Part shown: in pieces, positions 46,214 to 58,323 of the stretch
How positions within the stretch are numbered: position 1 is the first letter of the stretch
Layout: each line of letters starts with the position of its first letter
Assembly (NCBI RefSeq): GCF_027580225.2
Contig: NC_073353.2
Coordinates: 35,632,001-35,696,000, forward strand
DNA: 64,000 nucleotides
Origin: Misgurnus anguillicaudatus
Lineage: Eukaryota > Chordata > Actinopteri > Cypriniformes > Cobitidae
Direction: 5' to 3'
Notes under the pieces: generated by a model
Seen by the model: only the letters and a program-made list of their open reading frames with translations
Told to the model about the DNA's origin: nothing
The model's database searches: none
Translations under genes and position numbers: made by a program

Positions 46214-49200
46214 ATGTTTTCCTACGAAATGTTCATCTGCGTCCTGGCCATCGCGTGTCTCCTGGAGATCCCCAGAGGCACCACGGCGGCGGCCTGCGAG
46301 CCCATCCGCATCCCCATGTGCAAAACGATGCCGTGGAACATGACCAAAATGCCTAACCATCTCCATCACAGCACCCAGGCCAACGCCGTGCTCGCCATCG
46401 AGCAGTTCGAGGGGCTTTTGAGCACCCAGTGCAGTCCGGACCTGCTGTTCTTCCTGTGCGCCATGTATGCGCCCATATGCACCATCGACTTTCAGCACGA
46501 CCCCATCAAGCCGTGCAAGTCGGTGTGCGAACGCGCAAAGTGCGGCTGTGAGCCGATCATGAAGAAATACAACCATACGTGGCCGGAGAGCCTGGCATGC
46601 GAGGAGCTGCCCGTGTATGACAGAGGAGTCTGCATCTCACCTGAAGCTATAGTCAAAGCTGAGGGACCAGGTTATTCATTTTTATGATTTTAAAAATAAC
46701 AACAATTTTATGCTATTGCTTATACATAAGTAGTGAATCTAGGTCGAATTGGACATCTTTTCTAATTAAAATATTGTGTTTAATATTGGCAACATTGAAA
46801 GTTCGTGATTTATAATAATTTAATTAATTTTAAATTTTTATTGTCATTATTCTGCAATTTTATTTTTTCTCCTAAAGATAATCCTTATCAAGACCCTACA
46901 AAATGCAACCCTGGTGAGATATTCTTAATTCTTATTTTTACTTTTTTTATTAAAAAGTTGAAACATGGTCATTTAATTGAGACCTCAAATGGATGAAACA
47001 TTAATCTGAGTTTTGGTTCTCATACAGAGGGAAACCCAGACTTTCCCATGGATTCCCATAATGTGAATTGTAAAGGACCTAATGGTACACTGTTTTTGTC
47101 TGGTTTATATTCTTTGGACTTTAGCGCAACCTAAAAATGTCTAAAAGTAACTCAAATTTACTTTTCAGATCGTTGTAAATGCAAGTCTGTGAAACTTACC
47201 CAAAAGACTTACGAAAAGAACAATTACAATTACGGTAAGTCCTGAATGATATTGTGCAACTACCTTGTGTGAAACATATTGTAAGTTTGTTTGCTTAATA
47301 TTCCTCTTTATTCCTAAATATAAAAAACCCTAAAGGTTTGTTTTGTAATGATGACAGAACAACACAACACATGAAAGAAATCATTTCTTTGCAGTCATCC
47401 GAGCGAGGGTTAAAGAAATAAGGACTCGAAACCACGATCTGAGTGCCATCGTGGAGGTCAAAGACATTCTTAAATCTTCTCTGGTCAACATTCCTCGAGA
47501 GACAGTGACCCTTTATTATAACTCTGGGTGTCTGTGTCCTCCACTAACTGCCAATGAGGAATATATTATTATGGGTTATGAGAACGAGGAAAGGTCCAGG
47601 TAATGCCTGATTTAGTTTTAGATCATATTTATTCATTATATTTTTGTTCTTATTAGTGGTCCCTTTCGCCCACAGATTGCTGCTTATTGATGCATCTATT
47701 GCACAGAAGTGGAAGGACAAAATGGGCCGTAAAGTGAAGGTATGAAAACTATGAACCTCAGATCTGGACTGAGTGAAAATTTTTGCATTAGATTGATTAT
47801 TCAACCATTGGGCATTTGCAAACAAATAAACTAGATATTTTCTAGATAAGTTAAACTTTTTAACTAACTAACCAACCTTTTTACTTTTATCTAAGTGCAA
47901 TTTTAAGTGTAAAGTGCACTCATAAAAATAGAGGTGCTTCACAGCAATGCCATAGAAGTCCATTTTGGTTCCTTCAATGCTTTTAGGAGAATCGTTGCTT
48001 TCTTACATTTTAAAATCTTAAAAAAACATTTTTCACTACACTTTTCAGATGTTAAAGGTTTTTATGAAACCATTCAGCAAAAATAGTTATTCTATGGCAT
48101 CGTGAGGCACCTTTGTTTTTAAAAGTGTATGGTATGACATCAGTTCCCCTTAAGTTTACACAGGTGCCCTAGCAGAGTAAGCACAGGTGCAGTTCATCAC
48201 ATTAACAGCAGACATGTTTATGCTTTAAATTCATTTAGTCTTTAAACAGTGCATGTTGTTTTTTATTTAGAACTAAGTTTAAACTCTTTTTTGTGAAGTT
48301 TGCTTTAAAATGTGCTTCCTTAGGTTAAAATTAATGGCATGTAAAATTATGACATGTTAAATGTCATTAAATACATCTTGGACCCAAAAATTGCTGTATT
48401 ATGCAGCTGTTTGTCAGTAACTTACTGTAGATTTATATTTATCTAATTTATTGGCAACAGTTTGTTCAAAAAAAATATTAATATTAAACATTAACATTTG
48501 TCTTTACAGAATAAAATGATAAAAAACAGCCTTATGCAAAGCATTCTGGGAAACTGAAATTTTGGTTCCAGAGAAACACGTTGCATAATGCTGTACTTTT
48601 TATAGTTTTTCCTGTAAAGATAGTCTTGGTACTGTTTAAAGGGAACATATCATGAAAATCTGACATTAAACATGCATAATTAGGTTCCAAGTACTGATAT
48701 CAACCTAGAAAATGTGATAAACATCAACCCAGTAACTGAGTTTTGGTAAACCATTATCTGCAAGCAAGTGAAAAAATAGGTCATTGAAATTTGGCTCCCC
48801 TTGTGATGTCAGAAGGGGATAATACAGCCCCTTAATCTGCACTATTTAACCACAGCACTGCCATTTAGTGCAGAGAAAGAGAGAAAATTATTTTAGTTTC
48901 ACTTTAATTGAGTTTTAATTTCAACAAACCACCATCATGGTGATCAGTGTTTACGTTTCATCAACTCATTTGGATTTAAAAGGACACACCCCAAAATGGC
49001 ACATTTTTAACATGCAATAATAAATTATTTATATGGTTTATGAAGCTAAAATTATGTACTCTGAGGACACCAAAGATTTATTTTACATCTTAAAGTCTTG
49101 TGAAATGTCCTTTTTAATGTTTATTTATCTTTTAACAAACTGTTGCCATTAAATAAATAAATTTAAATCTACACTGAAAAAATGATTCATTCAATTTACT

Positions 49201-50804
49201 CAATTTTTAAAGGTAAGTGGTTGCAAATCAATTTATTTAAGCTACATTTAAACAAAAGTTTTTTATTATTAAATTTTTCTAATTTGTTTAAATGTAGCTT
49301 TAATAAATTGATTGCAGCCACTTGCCTTGAAAAAGTTGAGTAAATTGAATGAATCTTTTTTTCAGTGTACTGTAAAGTTACTGGCAAGGTGCTGCAGTGG
49401 TATTGTGGTTTCTACAGGAATTTTTAACAATGCAGGGAATTGACCAAACAAAAATGTCATTTTAGAGCGTTTTTGTCCTGGACAAGGTTTAGATTCATCC
49501 AGGAATACACTGCAAAAAATGATTTTCAAGAAAAAAATTAGTAGTTTGTCTTGTTTTCAGGAAAAATATCTAAAATTTCTTAAATTAAGATGCTTTTTCT
49601 TGATGAGCAAAATGACCCAAGAAAATAAGTCAAGTTTTTAGACCAAAAATATAAAATGTAAGTGATTTTGTGTATAAAACAAGCAAAAACATCTGCCAAT
49701 GGGAATTTTTCTTGAATTTGGTGTTTAAGAAAAATGTTCAAGATTCTTTGCTTACCTCATTGGCAGATTTTTTTGGCTTGTTTTATGCACAAAATCACTT
49801 AAATTTGATATTTTTGGTCTAAAAACTAGACTTATTTTTTGGATCGTTTTGCTCATCAAGAAAAAGCATCTTAATTTAAGAATTTTTAGATATTTTTACT
49901 GAAAACAAGACAAAAATATTAAGACATTTTTTTCTTAAAAATCTTTTTTTTTTTTTTGCAGTGTAGACCTTATGCAAAACATGAATTTTTAAACTTATGT
50001 TTGTCTTGTTTTCAGTAGAAGTATCTAGAAATTCTTGAATCGGGGTGTGTTTTCTAGAGGAGCGGAATTACCTAAGAGGGTGGGTCTGGTTTTTAGGCAA
50101 AAATATCAAATTTAATTGAAATTGTGCTTAAAACAAGCACAAATGTCTGGCAATGAGGTAAGAACATTTTTCTTGAATTAAGTGTTTAAGAAAAAAAGTT
50201 AACTTATTTTTAAGATTTTTTTATCACCCTTTTGGCAGATATTTTTGCTTGTTCACTTAAATTGTTTATTTTTTGTCTAAAAACCAGACTTATTTTCTTG
50301 GGTCATTTTGCTCATCAGGAAAATACATCTTGATTTAAGAATTTTTGGATGTTTCTACTGAAACCAAGACAAAAATACTAAGCAAGAAAGTCATTTTTTG
50401 CAGTGAAATTTTAATTCGTTTTTACAAACAAACCTTGCCAAAAACGTTCCTGGTGTGCATCTTGAGACACAACAATGGCACTAATATATGTTGATTTATG
50501 TCAGTAAGGTGTTTTTAAGTTAGGGGCAGCTCAAACATGCATTTTTGGCACTTGGATAGGCCCTGTCCGGGAAACCGCCCCTTCATGGTCCTCCTTGGGG
50601 AATAAGACACAGAATGAACTGCTGTCTCATGACTTTAACCTGCTGACATAGTCCAACACCCCATAGCCTGTTGAATAAGTGTATATAAATACGTAGAGAG
50701 AAGCCATCTGTGCCATTGACCTGACTGATGTTTTTGTGTGTCAGCGCTGGGAGCAGACCAGAACGAACCCAGGCAGGAGCAACACGAGACGAAGTCGCCA
50801 ATAA
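46214..50804 (+). CDS. frzb: Frizzled-related protein (secreted frizzled-related protein 3), complete, 7 exons
   Basis: Frzb is a secreted Wnt-binding antagonist acting in cartilage, somite and gastrula patterning. Exons: 46214-46670, 46878-46913, 47028-47084, 47169-47234, 47395-47599, 47676-47739, 50745-50804, all GT-AG, 945 nt, 314 residues plus TAA. Residues 1-27 form a signal peptide (hydrophobic [11 protein letters not shown]). The Frizzled cysteine-rich domain starts at C28 ([11 protein letters not shown]) and is recognisable by [33 protein letters not shown] and [14 protein letters not shown], all within exon 1. N-glycosylation sequons NMT and NHT are visible. A linker of about 30 residues comes from two tiny exons (36 and 57 nt). 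The netrin-like domain runs from about C186 (RCKCKSVKL) through [28 protein letters not shown] and [15 protein letters not shown]. The tail ends [14 protein letters not shown], shorter than the mammalian Ser-rich tail. It lies 2.8 kb after nckap1 on the same strand. Confidence 0.96.
47925..48135. mobile_element. MITE in frzb last intron (aaaaatagaggtgcttcaca type)
   Basis: Left 'gtgcttcacagcaatgccatag' is inverse to right 'ctatggcatcgtgaggcacc'. Typical short AT-rich fish MITE, no ORF. Confidence 0.55.
48636..49117. mobile_element. TTAA-flanked MITE 'AGGGGACATATCATG', copy 4, in frzb intron
   Basis: Family landmarks agtaactgagttttggtaaa and tgatgtcagaaggggataat are present. About 85 bp of unrelated sequence (about 48875-48960) is inserted after 'catttagtgcagag', close to the position where copy 3 was also hit. 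Confidence 0.7.
49171..49369. repeat. Hairpin MITE 'acactgaaaaaatgattcat'
   Basis: Arms of about 90 bp: attcattcaatttactcaat against attgagtaaattgaatgaa-like right arm, and gctacatttaaacaaa against tttgtttaaatgtagc. It lies in the frzb last intron. Confidence 0.65.
49483..50583. mobile_element. MITE of 16939 family split by ACACTGCA foldback repeats
   Basis: The host MITE reads gtcctggacaaggtttagat (49487 on) and resumes with cttacaaacaaacctt... to gtccgggaaaccgcccctt (50583). Between them are two blocks of the foldback family seen at 44391 (49506-49965 and about 49985-50405). Confidence 0.55.
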
Positions 50805-51615
50805 CTGCCCTCACGAGGAGGAGAAGAGCTTCACCAAACTGAAAAATTGCACTATTGTACTATTTTTGTTTATTTGGCCGAGACTACATTTTTAGTTTTC
50901 GCTTTGTTTAATAGTTGTTATATTCTCCACAACAAAATGTTGCCTTTGCACAAACAAAATGTTTCGTTTGACATTGCTGTGTATACATGCGTGGGTGTCG
51001 AGTGTCGGTCAGCCATCGCTGATCGCATCGTGATGGTATGAGGAAAGCATATGTTTATCTAGCGGCGTTGGGGAGCGTGGTCAAGATGCCCGCGTGCTTC
51101 GACGTGACGCAGTGCAGACGCGCGTGCAAAGGAAACAAGCACGCTCTCATTACAAACTGCAGCTGCGGTGAATTTACCCCTCTGGAGGATTAAACATTTT
51201 TCGAACGAACAACAATGAACAGCTTGAGGGAAAAAAATCCTCTGGCAGAAATTACATCCAAGATTAGGAACCTAACATTATCATGGACGATGAAAACAAG
51301 CTGTCAGGCTTTCCGAAGAAGGACGTTCGTTTAAAACCAAAATACATGCATTTCATGATATTTCTATCATTCTGTTCTCTCATACATTATATATGCTTCA
51401 TCTTCGTTAAAAAACAGCTTTTTTTAGTACAAATATCTGCAATGGTTTCACTTTACACATTTGTAGGCCTCAGTTTCCAGCCTTTATTAAATACACCTAA
51501 CCGATGGCATGACCATGTTACTGTATGTGTTTGTATGCATTGTAAATGACACTTTGTCTTTCCAGACAAACAAGACAACTGTATTTCGGTTTCAGTAAAG
51601 ATGTTTACCCTTATT
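50805..51615 (+). other. frzb: frzb 3' UTR (probable extent)
   Basis: Downstream of the stop the DNA stays free of palindromic MITEs for about 1 kb. A clean AATAAA was not found. AGTAAA at 51594-51599, followed by a GT-rich stretch (ggtgtgcgtctgt near 51622), is the best poly(A) candidate, with ATTAAA at 51486 as an alternative. The end point is a guess. Confidence 0.35.
51038..51193 (+). CDS. Small ORF, 51 aa, signal-peptide-like and cysteine-rich; unrecognised
   Basis: ATG at 51038 to TAA at 51191-51193 encodes 51 residues. It opens MRKAYVYLAALGSVVKMPA, a basic start followed by a hydrophobic run typical of a short signal peptide. The rest has five cysteines spaced C-x5-C-x3-C-x10-C-x-C. 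The DNA is clearly more GC- and CpG-rich than its surroundings. It lies 234 bases past the frzb stop, in the same direction, inside the presumed 3' UTR. I do not recognise the peptide. It could be a genuine small secreted-peptide gene, an exon of an unannotated transcript, a translated downstream ORF, or chance. The start context is weak. No function is proposed. Confidence 0.25.
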   Translation: MRKAYVYLAALGSVVKMPACFDVTQCRRACKGNKHALITNCSCGEFTPLED

Positions 51616-51887
51616 CGACTCGGTGTGCGTCTGTCAATAGGGGCTGAAAGCTAACATGGAGCTGGTCCAAACTAACAGTTTTGTGCATTCCTGCTTTTGG
51701 GAAAGAGAGACGGTCTCTGTTTATGCTTCTCAATGCTGTAAGTCAGCACTACAGTAATCTACAGTAATAGAGCTGCTTCTCGTAAACAACCTGCTGCTGG
51801 GAGTTTCGGCAGTGACAGCTGCTGACCTCGCGTACCCAATTATATACAGGCCTGTAACAGTGCACATATTTATATCCACAAATATAC

Positions 51888-52097
51888 ACTCTAAAAAATT
51901 TGCTGTAATTTTGCAGCTGGTTGCCAGTAACTTACTGTAGAAGATAAAGTCAAAAAATGTTTAATGTTCATTTAACTTTGAACAAAATGTTGCCTGTAAA
52001 TAACATAAATGTAAAATCTACAGTAAGTTACTGGCAGCTAGTTGCCAGTAATACCCATTAATACTGTAATTTCTACAGACATTTTTTACAGTGTAAG
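51888..52097. mobile_element. MITE 'ctgtaattttgcagct...ttactgtag'
   Basis: Ends acactctaaaaaatttgct and agacattttttacagtgt are inverted, and the internal ccagtaacttactgtaga pairs with ctacagtaagttactggc. Relatives occur at about 48400-48600, 53535-54105 and 55310-56105. Confidence 0.6.
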
Positions 52098-52163
52098 ATC
52101 AATTTAGTGTAAGTTGAGGATAATTTTGGTAAAAATAAACTTTTAGTAAAATTGTCTTAAGAA

Positions 52164-52858
52164 CAGGGTTCCCACAGGTCCTTGAAATCCTCGAAAGTTT
52201 GTGAATCTGGGAAAAAAATTAAAGCCCCTGGGAAGTTTTTGAAAACATACATACATAGATACAGGTCATTGAAAGTGCATCTATTTTGTGCAAGAAATTT
52301 TCTAGGGAAAAAAACATATTATTCCCTGTGTAGTGTAGGATAACAAAATAAAAATTCCAGACTTTTTAAGCACACATGCTAAACTGTTCGCTTTAAATGC
52401 TTATATCTTCTGTATGTGAATGTTGATTCATACCAAAATGCTTTTTTGCATAGTTGTGTTTGACACATGAAAACATATCAGGTTACGTATGTAACTGTTG
52501 TTCCCTGAGAAGGGAACGAGACACTGCGTCTCCCTTGCCATACTTCCTGCATCCCTGTAACGCGTCTTTGGCAATATTTCAGATAGCAATATACTTCCTG
52601 GCTCCCACGTCACCCTGTCTTTGTCGTTAAGCCTTACCATTGGTTGAATTTGATATACAAATTCAGACGCACTTGGAGGCGTCCCCAAAGTGTCACCGCA
52701 GTGACGCAGCACGAGTTCCCTCGAAAGGGAACTGTAACAATGTATCTTAAAAGGTAACACGATGTAACCTTGCTCTCACTTAAAATTCCAGGGTATTGGA
52801 CCTGGAAAGTCCTTGAAAGGTCCTTGAATATGAAGTTAACTAAGGTGTGAGAACCCTG
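52164..52858. mobile_element. Non-autonomous hAT-like element 'CAGGGTTCCCAC', copy C (longest)
   Basis: It starts CAGGGTTCCCACAGG and ends gtgtgagaaccctg. Intact TIRs make this the reference copy for A and B. It contains tgttccctgagaagggaacg and ttccctcgaaagggaact, a second internal inverted pair. No ORF of significance. Confidence 0.75.
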
Positions 52859-52978
52859 AATCAAAGATATTGAGTCATATAATTGCCTGTGGTACTATCT
52901 ATGATATTTCTGGAACTATCAAGCGTCATGTTAACAAGGTTTTATACCAAAAAATATTTTGCACTTACATTTTTAAGT

Positions 52979-53497
52979 TTAAGTCTTTCCCCGATTGACG
53001 AGTTATCTCATCAATTAAAATAAAACATTTGCATAAAAACGTGTTCCTGATGAATTTTTATGTTAAACCGCAATACCGTGATTATCCACTATAGATGCAC
53101 TTACCCAATTTATGAAAAAACTGAAGCCCAAAAGTTATTTACTAATTTTAAACTCTGTGTATGTTTTGGTAATCATTCTGAATCTGATCTCTAACAAAAT
53201 TCATTCACAAAAATGCAATTATTTAAGCTTTTTGCTATTTTTTTTTCATTTTTAAAGACAAATACCCATATTTAATAGTTTATAAGCAGAGAAAAAAATA
53301 GATTTATAGACATTTTTTCCCGTTTAGTTTGTTTGTTTGTTTATTGTTTGTTTGAAAGCAGAGGGTCTGTTCTTTCATTTGATATATTTGTATGTTTTAT
53401 ATTTTTAGAAGAAAATTTTCCTGGAAGACATTTTGTGAAAATCACAAAAAATGCATGCGGGCAACTTTTCAAAAAATAGCTGGCGAGGAATGAGTTA
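52979..53497 (+). mobile_element. 'CTCTTTC-GCC' foldback repeat, copy 3 (degenerate)
   Basis: It starts aagtctttccccgattgacg and ends gctggcgaggaatgagttaa. It shares gtttgaaagcagagggtctg with the copy at 26014. It is more diverged, with A/T-rich slippage. Confidence 0.65.
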
Positions 53498-53499
53498 AT

Positions 53500-54110
53500 C
53501 AACTAGGATTTACAAGTCATTTCAACTATCTTCACAAGTGATGAGTTGCTGTAACTTATTAAAAAAAGTTGAAATTAGGTATGTCAACTTTATTTTATAC
53601 GTTACAGCATCTCATAATTTCACTGTACAACAATTGACTGCGTTATTATTAACTGTTATGCAACTATTAGCCAGAACTTTATGTAGATCTAAATTGATGT
53701 TATTTACTGAAAACCGTTTGTTTAAAATTAAATGATCATTAAACATGAACACGTTTTTGTCTTTACAGAATAAAACGAACTAAAATAACAGCCTCATGCA
53801 AAGCATTCTGGGACCCAGAAATTCTCATCAACCTTTTTTCTTCAGATTTTGGTTCCCAGAATGCTTTGCATGAGGCTGTTATTTCAGTTTTATTCTGTTA
53901 AGATAAAGACTTGTTAATGTTTAATGTTTATTCAACTTTGAACAAAGTACTGCTGTCAGTAAATAACATCAATTTAAATCTACAGTAAGTTACTGGCAAA
54001 CAGCTGCCAGTAATACTGTAATTTCTACAGAAATTTTTAAGAGTAAATACAGCTGAAATTACTTGTAAATCCTAAACATTTAAGTGCAAAAATTTTTTAC
54101 AGTGTACTTT
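53500..54110. repeat. Nested hairpin repeats (gcaaagcattctggga type)
   Basis: A 60-bp near-perfect hairpin (gcctcatgcaaagcattctgg / ccagaatgctttgcatgagg, 53790-53880) lies inside an outer pair (aactaggatttacaagtc / cttgtaaatccta). The same core recurs near 48530 and 55515-56015. Confidence 0.6.
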
Positions 54111-54483
54111 AATACTATATTGCAATAAGAGATGGACAGTTATTATCATCCGATAATGGGTATCAGTTGATAAAAGCATGTTTTCACACTCTGCTATCGG
54201 CAGATAGTTTAAAAACAGCGAATAGTCATGGACGATATATCCTGTCAATCAAAAGAGAACAGAAAAGTTTGAGCTCAGTGTAAAGAAAATGTAAAGAAAC
54301 ATCATAACATCATTATGTGAATGAATAGCATTAAAAAAATTTAATCTTCAGAATTTATTTCATGCAAGTTGCAGGGAAATTTTCATATCGTGCATCTCTA
54401 ATTGCAATCTTTATTTTAAAGGCCCTCCCTTTTATACCTTCTGCAAAAGTATGGTTTATAAAAGTACGTGGCAGGAAAAATAC

Positions 54484-54607
54484 ACTAGTCAACATTTGAA
54501 GTGAATCAAAACCTTTCCTAAAAATTGTCTTAAAGCCAAAACCCAATACCTGTACTTGTCTTAAGACAACTTTGATGAACCTTTTGATCCACTTCAAATG
54601 TTGACTA
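54484..54607. mobile_element. Short inverted-repeat remnant 'ctagtcaacatttgaagtg'
   Basis: Left ctagtcaacatttgaagtga and right cacttcaaatgttgactag are inverted with about 80 bp between. These look like the two tips of a Tc1-like element with the middle lost; the family is inferred. Confidence 0.5.
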
Positions 54608-55599
54608 GATGTGCGTATCAATATTTACTGTGTGTGTCAAAAATGTTAAGCCCTATATCATGTTTGGAAATCAGCTCCCAAAGCACAGCTTCTACACGAC
54701 ATGGTGGCAGCTCCAATATTACAGCGAGAATAAAAAGTTACGCCTTCTTTCTTTGCGTATACATTTGAGTGGTCTTGTGTAAATCTTACCACACAGTGGC
54801 AATTTTTGCAACTTTAAGGGTCTTTTATATGCAGCTTTGAACACTCCAGAAAATGTGAAAGTGAAGGAAATCATGACATCGCATCATATGACCCCTTTAA
54901 CCATTTAGGATAAATTTATGTTCATGAGAAGTCGACCAATCACAAGTGGGAATTAGAAGAATGATCACAGGTTATTTATTGCAACATAAATTCCAAGTAA
55001 CCACTTTAGCCAAAGCCAATGAAATGCCAAATAATATTTTAACCCGTTGAAATTATGCAACATGCGGAAGCCATCGAATAACACAGCAGCAATGTAAATC
55101 TCCTGTTTCCTCTGGAGTTTACTGATAAGGGGGAGTCTGTGTTCGTTCAGCATCCAGTTATTTTTTATATCCTATCTCCCTAAGTTGAAGTAAGTACATA
55201 GTAAAATATTGAAAAACTGTGGTTTTCCTTTAAAAAAACAAGTTGAAATTGTTTAATGTAATTTTTAAGTTAAAGTAACATAAAATATGTTGATTTGACA
55301 AAAATGCTGCATTTACTTTTACAGTGTAAGATAATAAAGATCATAAAGATATTTTGTACATTTCCTACAACAAATATATGTAAAATCACTGTAAAACATT
55401 TCTTTAGAAATTACAGTATTACTGGCAGCGGTTTACCAGTAACTTACTGTAGATTTCAATGTTATTTACTGACAAAGGTTTGTTTAAAGTTACATTTAAA
55501 CTATAAAATAACAGCATCATGCAAAGCATTCTGGGAACAAAAATCTAAAGAAATATTACACAGAGAAAGGTTGATGAGTATTTCTCATTCCCAGTATGG

Positions 55600-56000
55600 A
55601 GGACGAAGAGTGCAAAAATTGTAAATAAATAAATACATGTATAAATAAATACATGTGGAAAAATAAATGTAGAAATAAATAAACGTTTAAATAAATAAAT
55701 GTATAAATAAATAAATGTAAAAAAATAATTAAATGTTCACATAAATACATAAATAAATACATAAATGTGGAAATGAATAAAAGAATAAATAAAAATGTAT
55801 AATTAAATACAGAAATAGATAAAAGTTTTAAAAATATTTTAATACAAAAATAAAGAAATCAAAGTTGCAATACTCATTTATGTTTGTTTTTTATATTTCT
55901 CTGCATATTTATTTTTGTATTTATTTATTTATGTTTGTTTTATATATTTCTTTGTACATGTATTTATTTATTTATCATTTTTGCACTCTTCATCCTCCAT
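55600..56000. repeat. (AAATAAATA)n low-complexity array in a foldback
   Basis: Runs of aaataaataaatacatg units on the left and tttatttatttatgtttg units on the right, bounded by gaagagtgcaaaaattg / atttttgcactcttcatcc. The ORFs rich in Tyr/Leu/Phe here are low-complexity artefacts. Confidence 0.8.
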
Positions 56001-56105
56001 ATCCCAGAATGCTTTACATGAGACAACAAACTGTAACATACATTTAAATCTACAGTAATTTACTGGCAAACAGCTGCATAACTACAGCAAATTTTTTACA
56101 GTACT

Positions 56106-57942
56106 GATAAAGCATTGCACTAGCACAAATATAATAGGTTTGATTCACTCATATTGATAAAAATTTTCTTAAATGCACAGCAAGTCACTTTGGATGAAAG
56201 CATCAAATGCATGAATGTAAATGTAATAAATTTGTGACCAAGTTGAACCCAGCTGAAATAATAAACTCAACGTAAAGAACATTCAGTGAAAATATAACCT
56301 TGATATTTTATTTTGACTGAGTAAGGTCATGTCAAAGATCGAAAATCTTGGATGCTCCTAATCCATCATTAAATTACGAGACTTAAATTTCACAGACATG
56401 GTCACATATTAAAACCCTAAAAATGATCAATAAATCTGTATTAGATAAAACACAATAAATGGGTTTTATGTGATTTCTTTGTGACAAAAGACAGTAAATC
56501 ATCGTCTCTACTCAGGTGGCCTAAAGGTTTGCACAATACAAATAGGTTTTCCTCAGCAAGAATGTAAATTAGAGGGACATAACATCTTTTATGTGCCTCT
56601 TTAACTGGATCTACTCCAATTTGATGTGGGCAGTATTATCCAAAACAGCTGACAATGAAAACTTCCCGAAACTCTTCAACAGGACCTCCATGCGCTTCTA
56701 AATCAACGTGTTACGCGGCCTCCATACATCACACTATAAACAAACCACTGACAAGAGAAACTGTACTTCTGGGTCTCTTTTTCTCATTTTAAACATTTCC
56801 TGTCACACCGTAGGGTCTGTGTTCATGAATATAAACGGTGATCAGAAACACATGTTGAAATGTGTGAAAATTCTGGGAGATGTTTTAAACCTGAGGTCCG
56901 AGTTATAATTACATGATGTTAATATTTCAAGATTACAGTCATGCGTATATACTGAAACAATCATTTTTAACTTGGGTTATAAATAGGGTTTCCTTCTCCA
57001 TTTATGTTGAGTGTAATGTATTGCTGTGGTATAACCATCATATCCAGCTAAATAAATATTGGTCTTCTACGTTAAGCTAAATGTTATGATTGACAAGCGT
57101 ACAAATGATTTCATAAGCCTTGTAATTTCACTTGGCACTTGTTCATTCTGTCATTCTTAAAAGTAAAGCATGCAATTTTTTCGACATCGAAATGTTTTCC
57201 CGCTTCCTGGTTTAATATGCTGACATAACTGCTTATGTAAAACAGAACAGCAATGATTTGCTTCGTGTAAAGTTAAACAACTTAAAAAAATAACATTTTT
57301 GGAGCTTTAAGCAGACATCATTTTAATCGTATTTGTCAAAAGTGTTAAACTTACGTTTAATGAGGAAAACATTACTGAACACACCTTTAAACTCTTGTGG
57401 TTTGCTGTCAGTTTGTTTGGTCAAATATGTTTTTTTTTTTTCGTTTTTCTGTTCAGTTTGTGTTAACAGGGAAACTGATATTCCAAGAAATGCTAATTAA
57501 GTTTTGCACGCAAGGGAGTGAAACAGGCACAGCAAAGCCAAGAGTCACTTATGAGTAACCATTCGCAAACAAAGCAACAGTTATGCGTATACATAATTCA
57601 AGCTTTTACAGGGGGAAAAAACTCTTATATTTAACACATCCTGTGAGTAAATATGCAGATCCGATAGGCTGTTTTCACCTCTGAATAAAAATTATAACCC
57701 AGACAGCTCATGATGTGTGGAAATAAACACCACTTAATATTTTTAGAATATTTTCTGTGTGTAAGGTTTGGGTTTTATAGGTCTGCACACTGTAAAAATG
57801 CAGAATGAAGTTAAAACAACTTGGTTTTGCAATTCAATTTAACCTACTATCTTAAGTTTTGATTTGTGATAAGTTGACATAACTTATAAAAACAAGTTTA
57901 AATTTTTAAGTTAATTTGTTAAGTTAATGTAACATAAAAATA
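56106..57942. other. Intergenic stretch without identified feature
   Basis: AT-rich. Short ORFs have no recognisable protein, and no hairpin element with clear ends was seen. A fragment near 57790-57940 (cactgtaaaaatgcagaatg ... gttaatgtaacataaa) resembles small 'actgtaaaaa' MITEs. Confidence 0.3.
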
Positions 57943-58323
57943 TACAGTTGAAAGAAAAAGTATGTGGACCCTTTGGGCTTACTTGGATTTCTTCATAAAT
58001 TGGTCATAAAATGTGTTCTGATCTCCATCTAAGTCACAACAATAGAGAAACACAATCTGCTTAAACTAATACTGCACAAACATTATACGTTTTCATGTTT
58101 TTATTGAACACAACATGTAAACATTCATAGTGCAGGGTGGAAAAAGTATCTGAAACCCTAGGCTAATGACTTCTCCAAGAGCTAATTGGAGCCAGGAGTC
58201 AGCCAACCTGGGGTCCAATCAATGTGATGAGATTGGATGTGTTGATTAAAGCTGCCCTGTCCAATAAAAAACACACACCAGTTTTGAGTTTTTGTTCTGA
58301 AGAAGCATTGTCTGATGTGAACC

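Noticed and set aside
46181..46576. 131-aa minus-strand ORF over frzb exon 1
   Set aside because: It is antisense to the conserved Frizzled cysteine-rich domain; the GC-rich exon leaves the opposite strand open.
55556..56047. Tyr/Leu/Phe-rich membrane-like ORFs on both strands
   Set aside because: Low-complexity (AAATAAATA)n array read in both directions.
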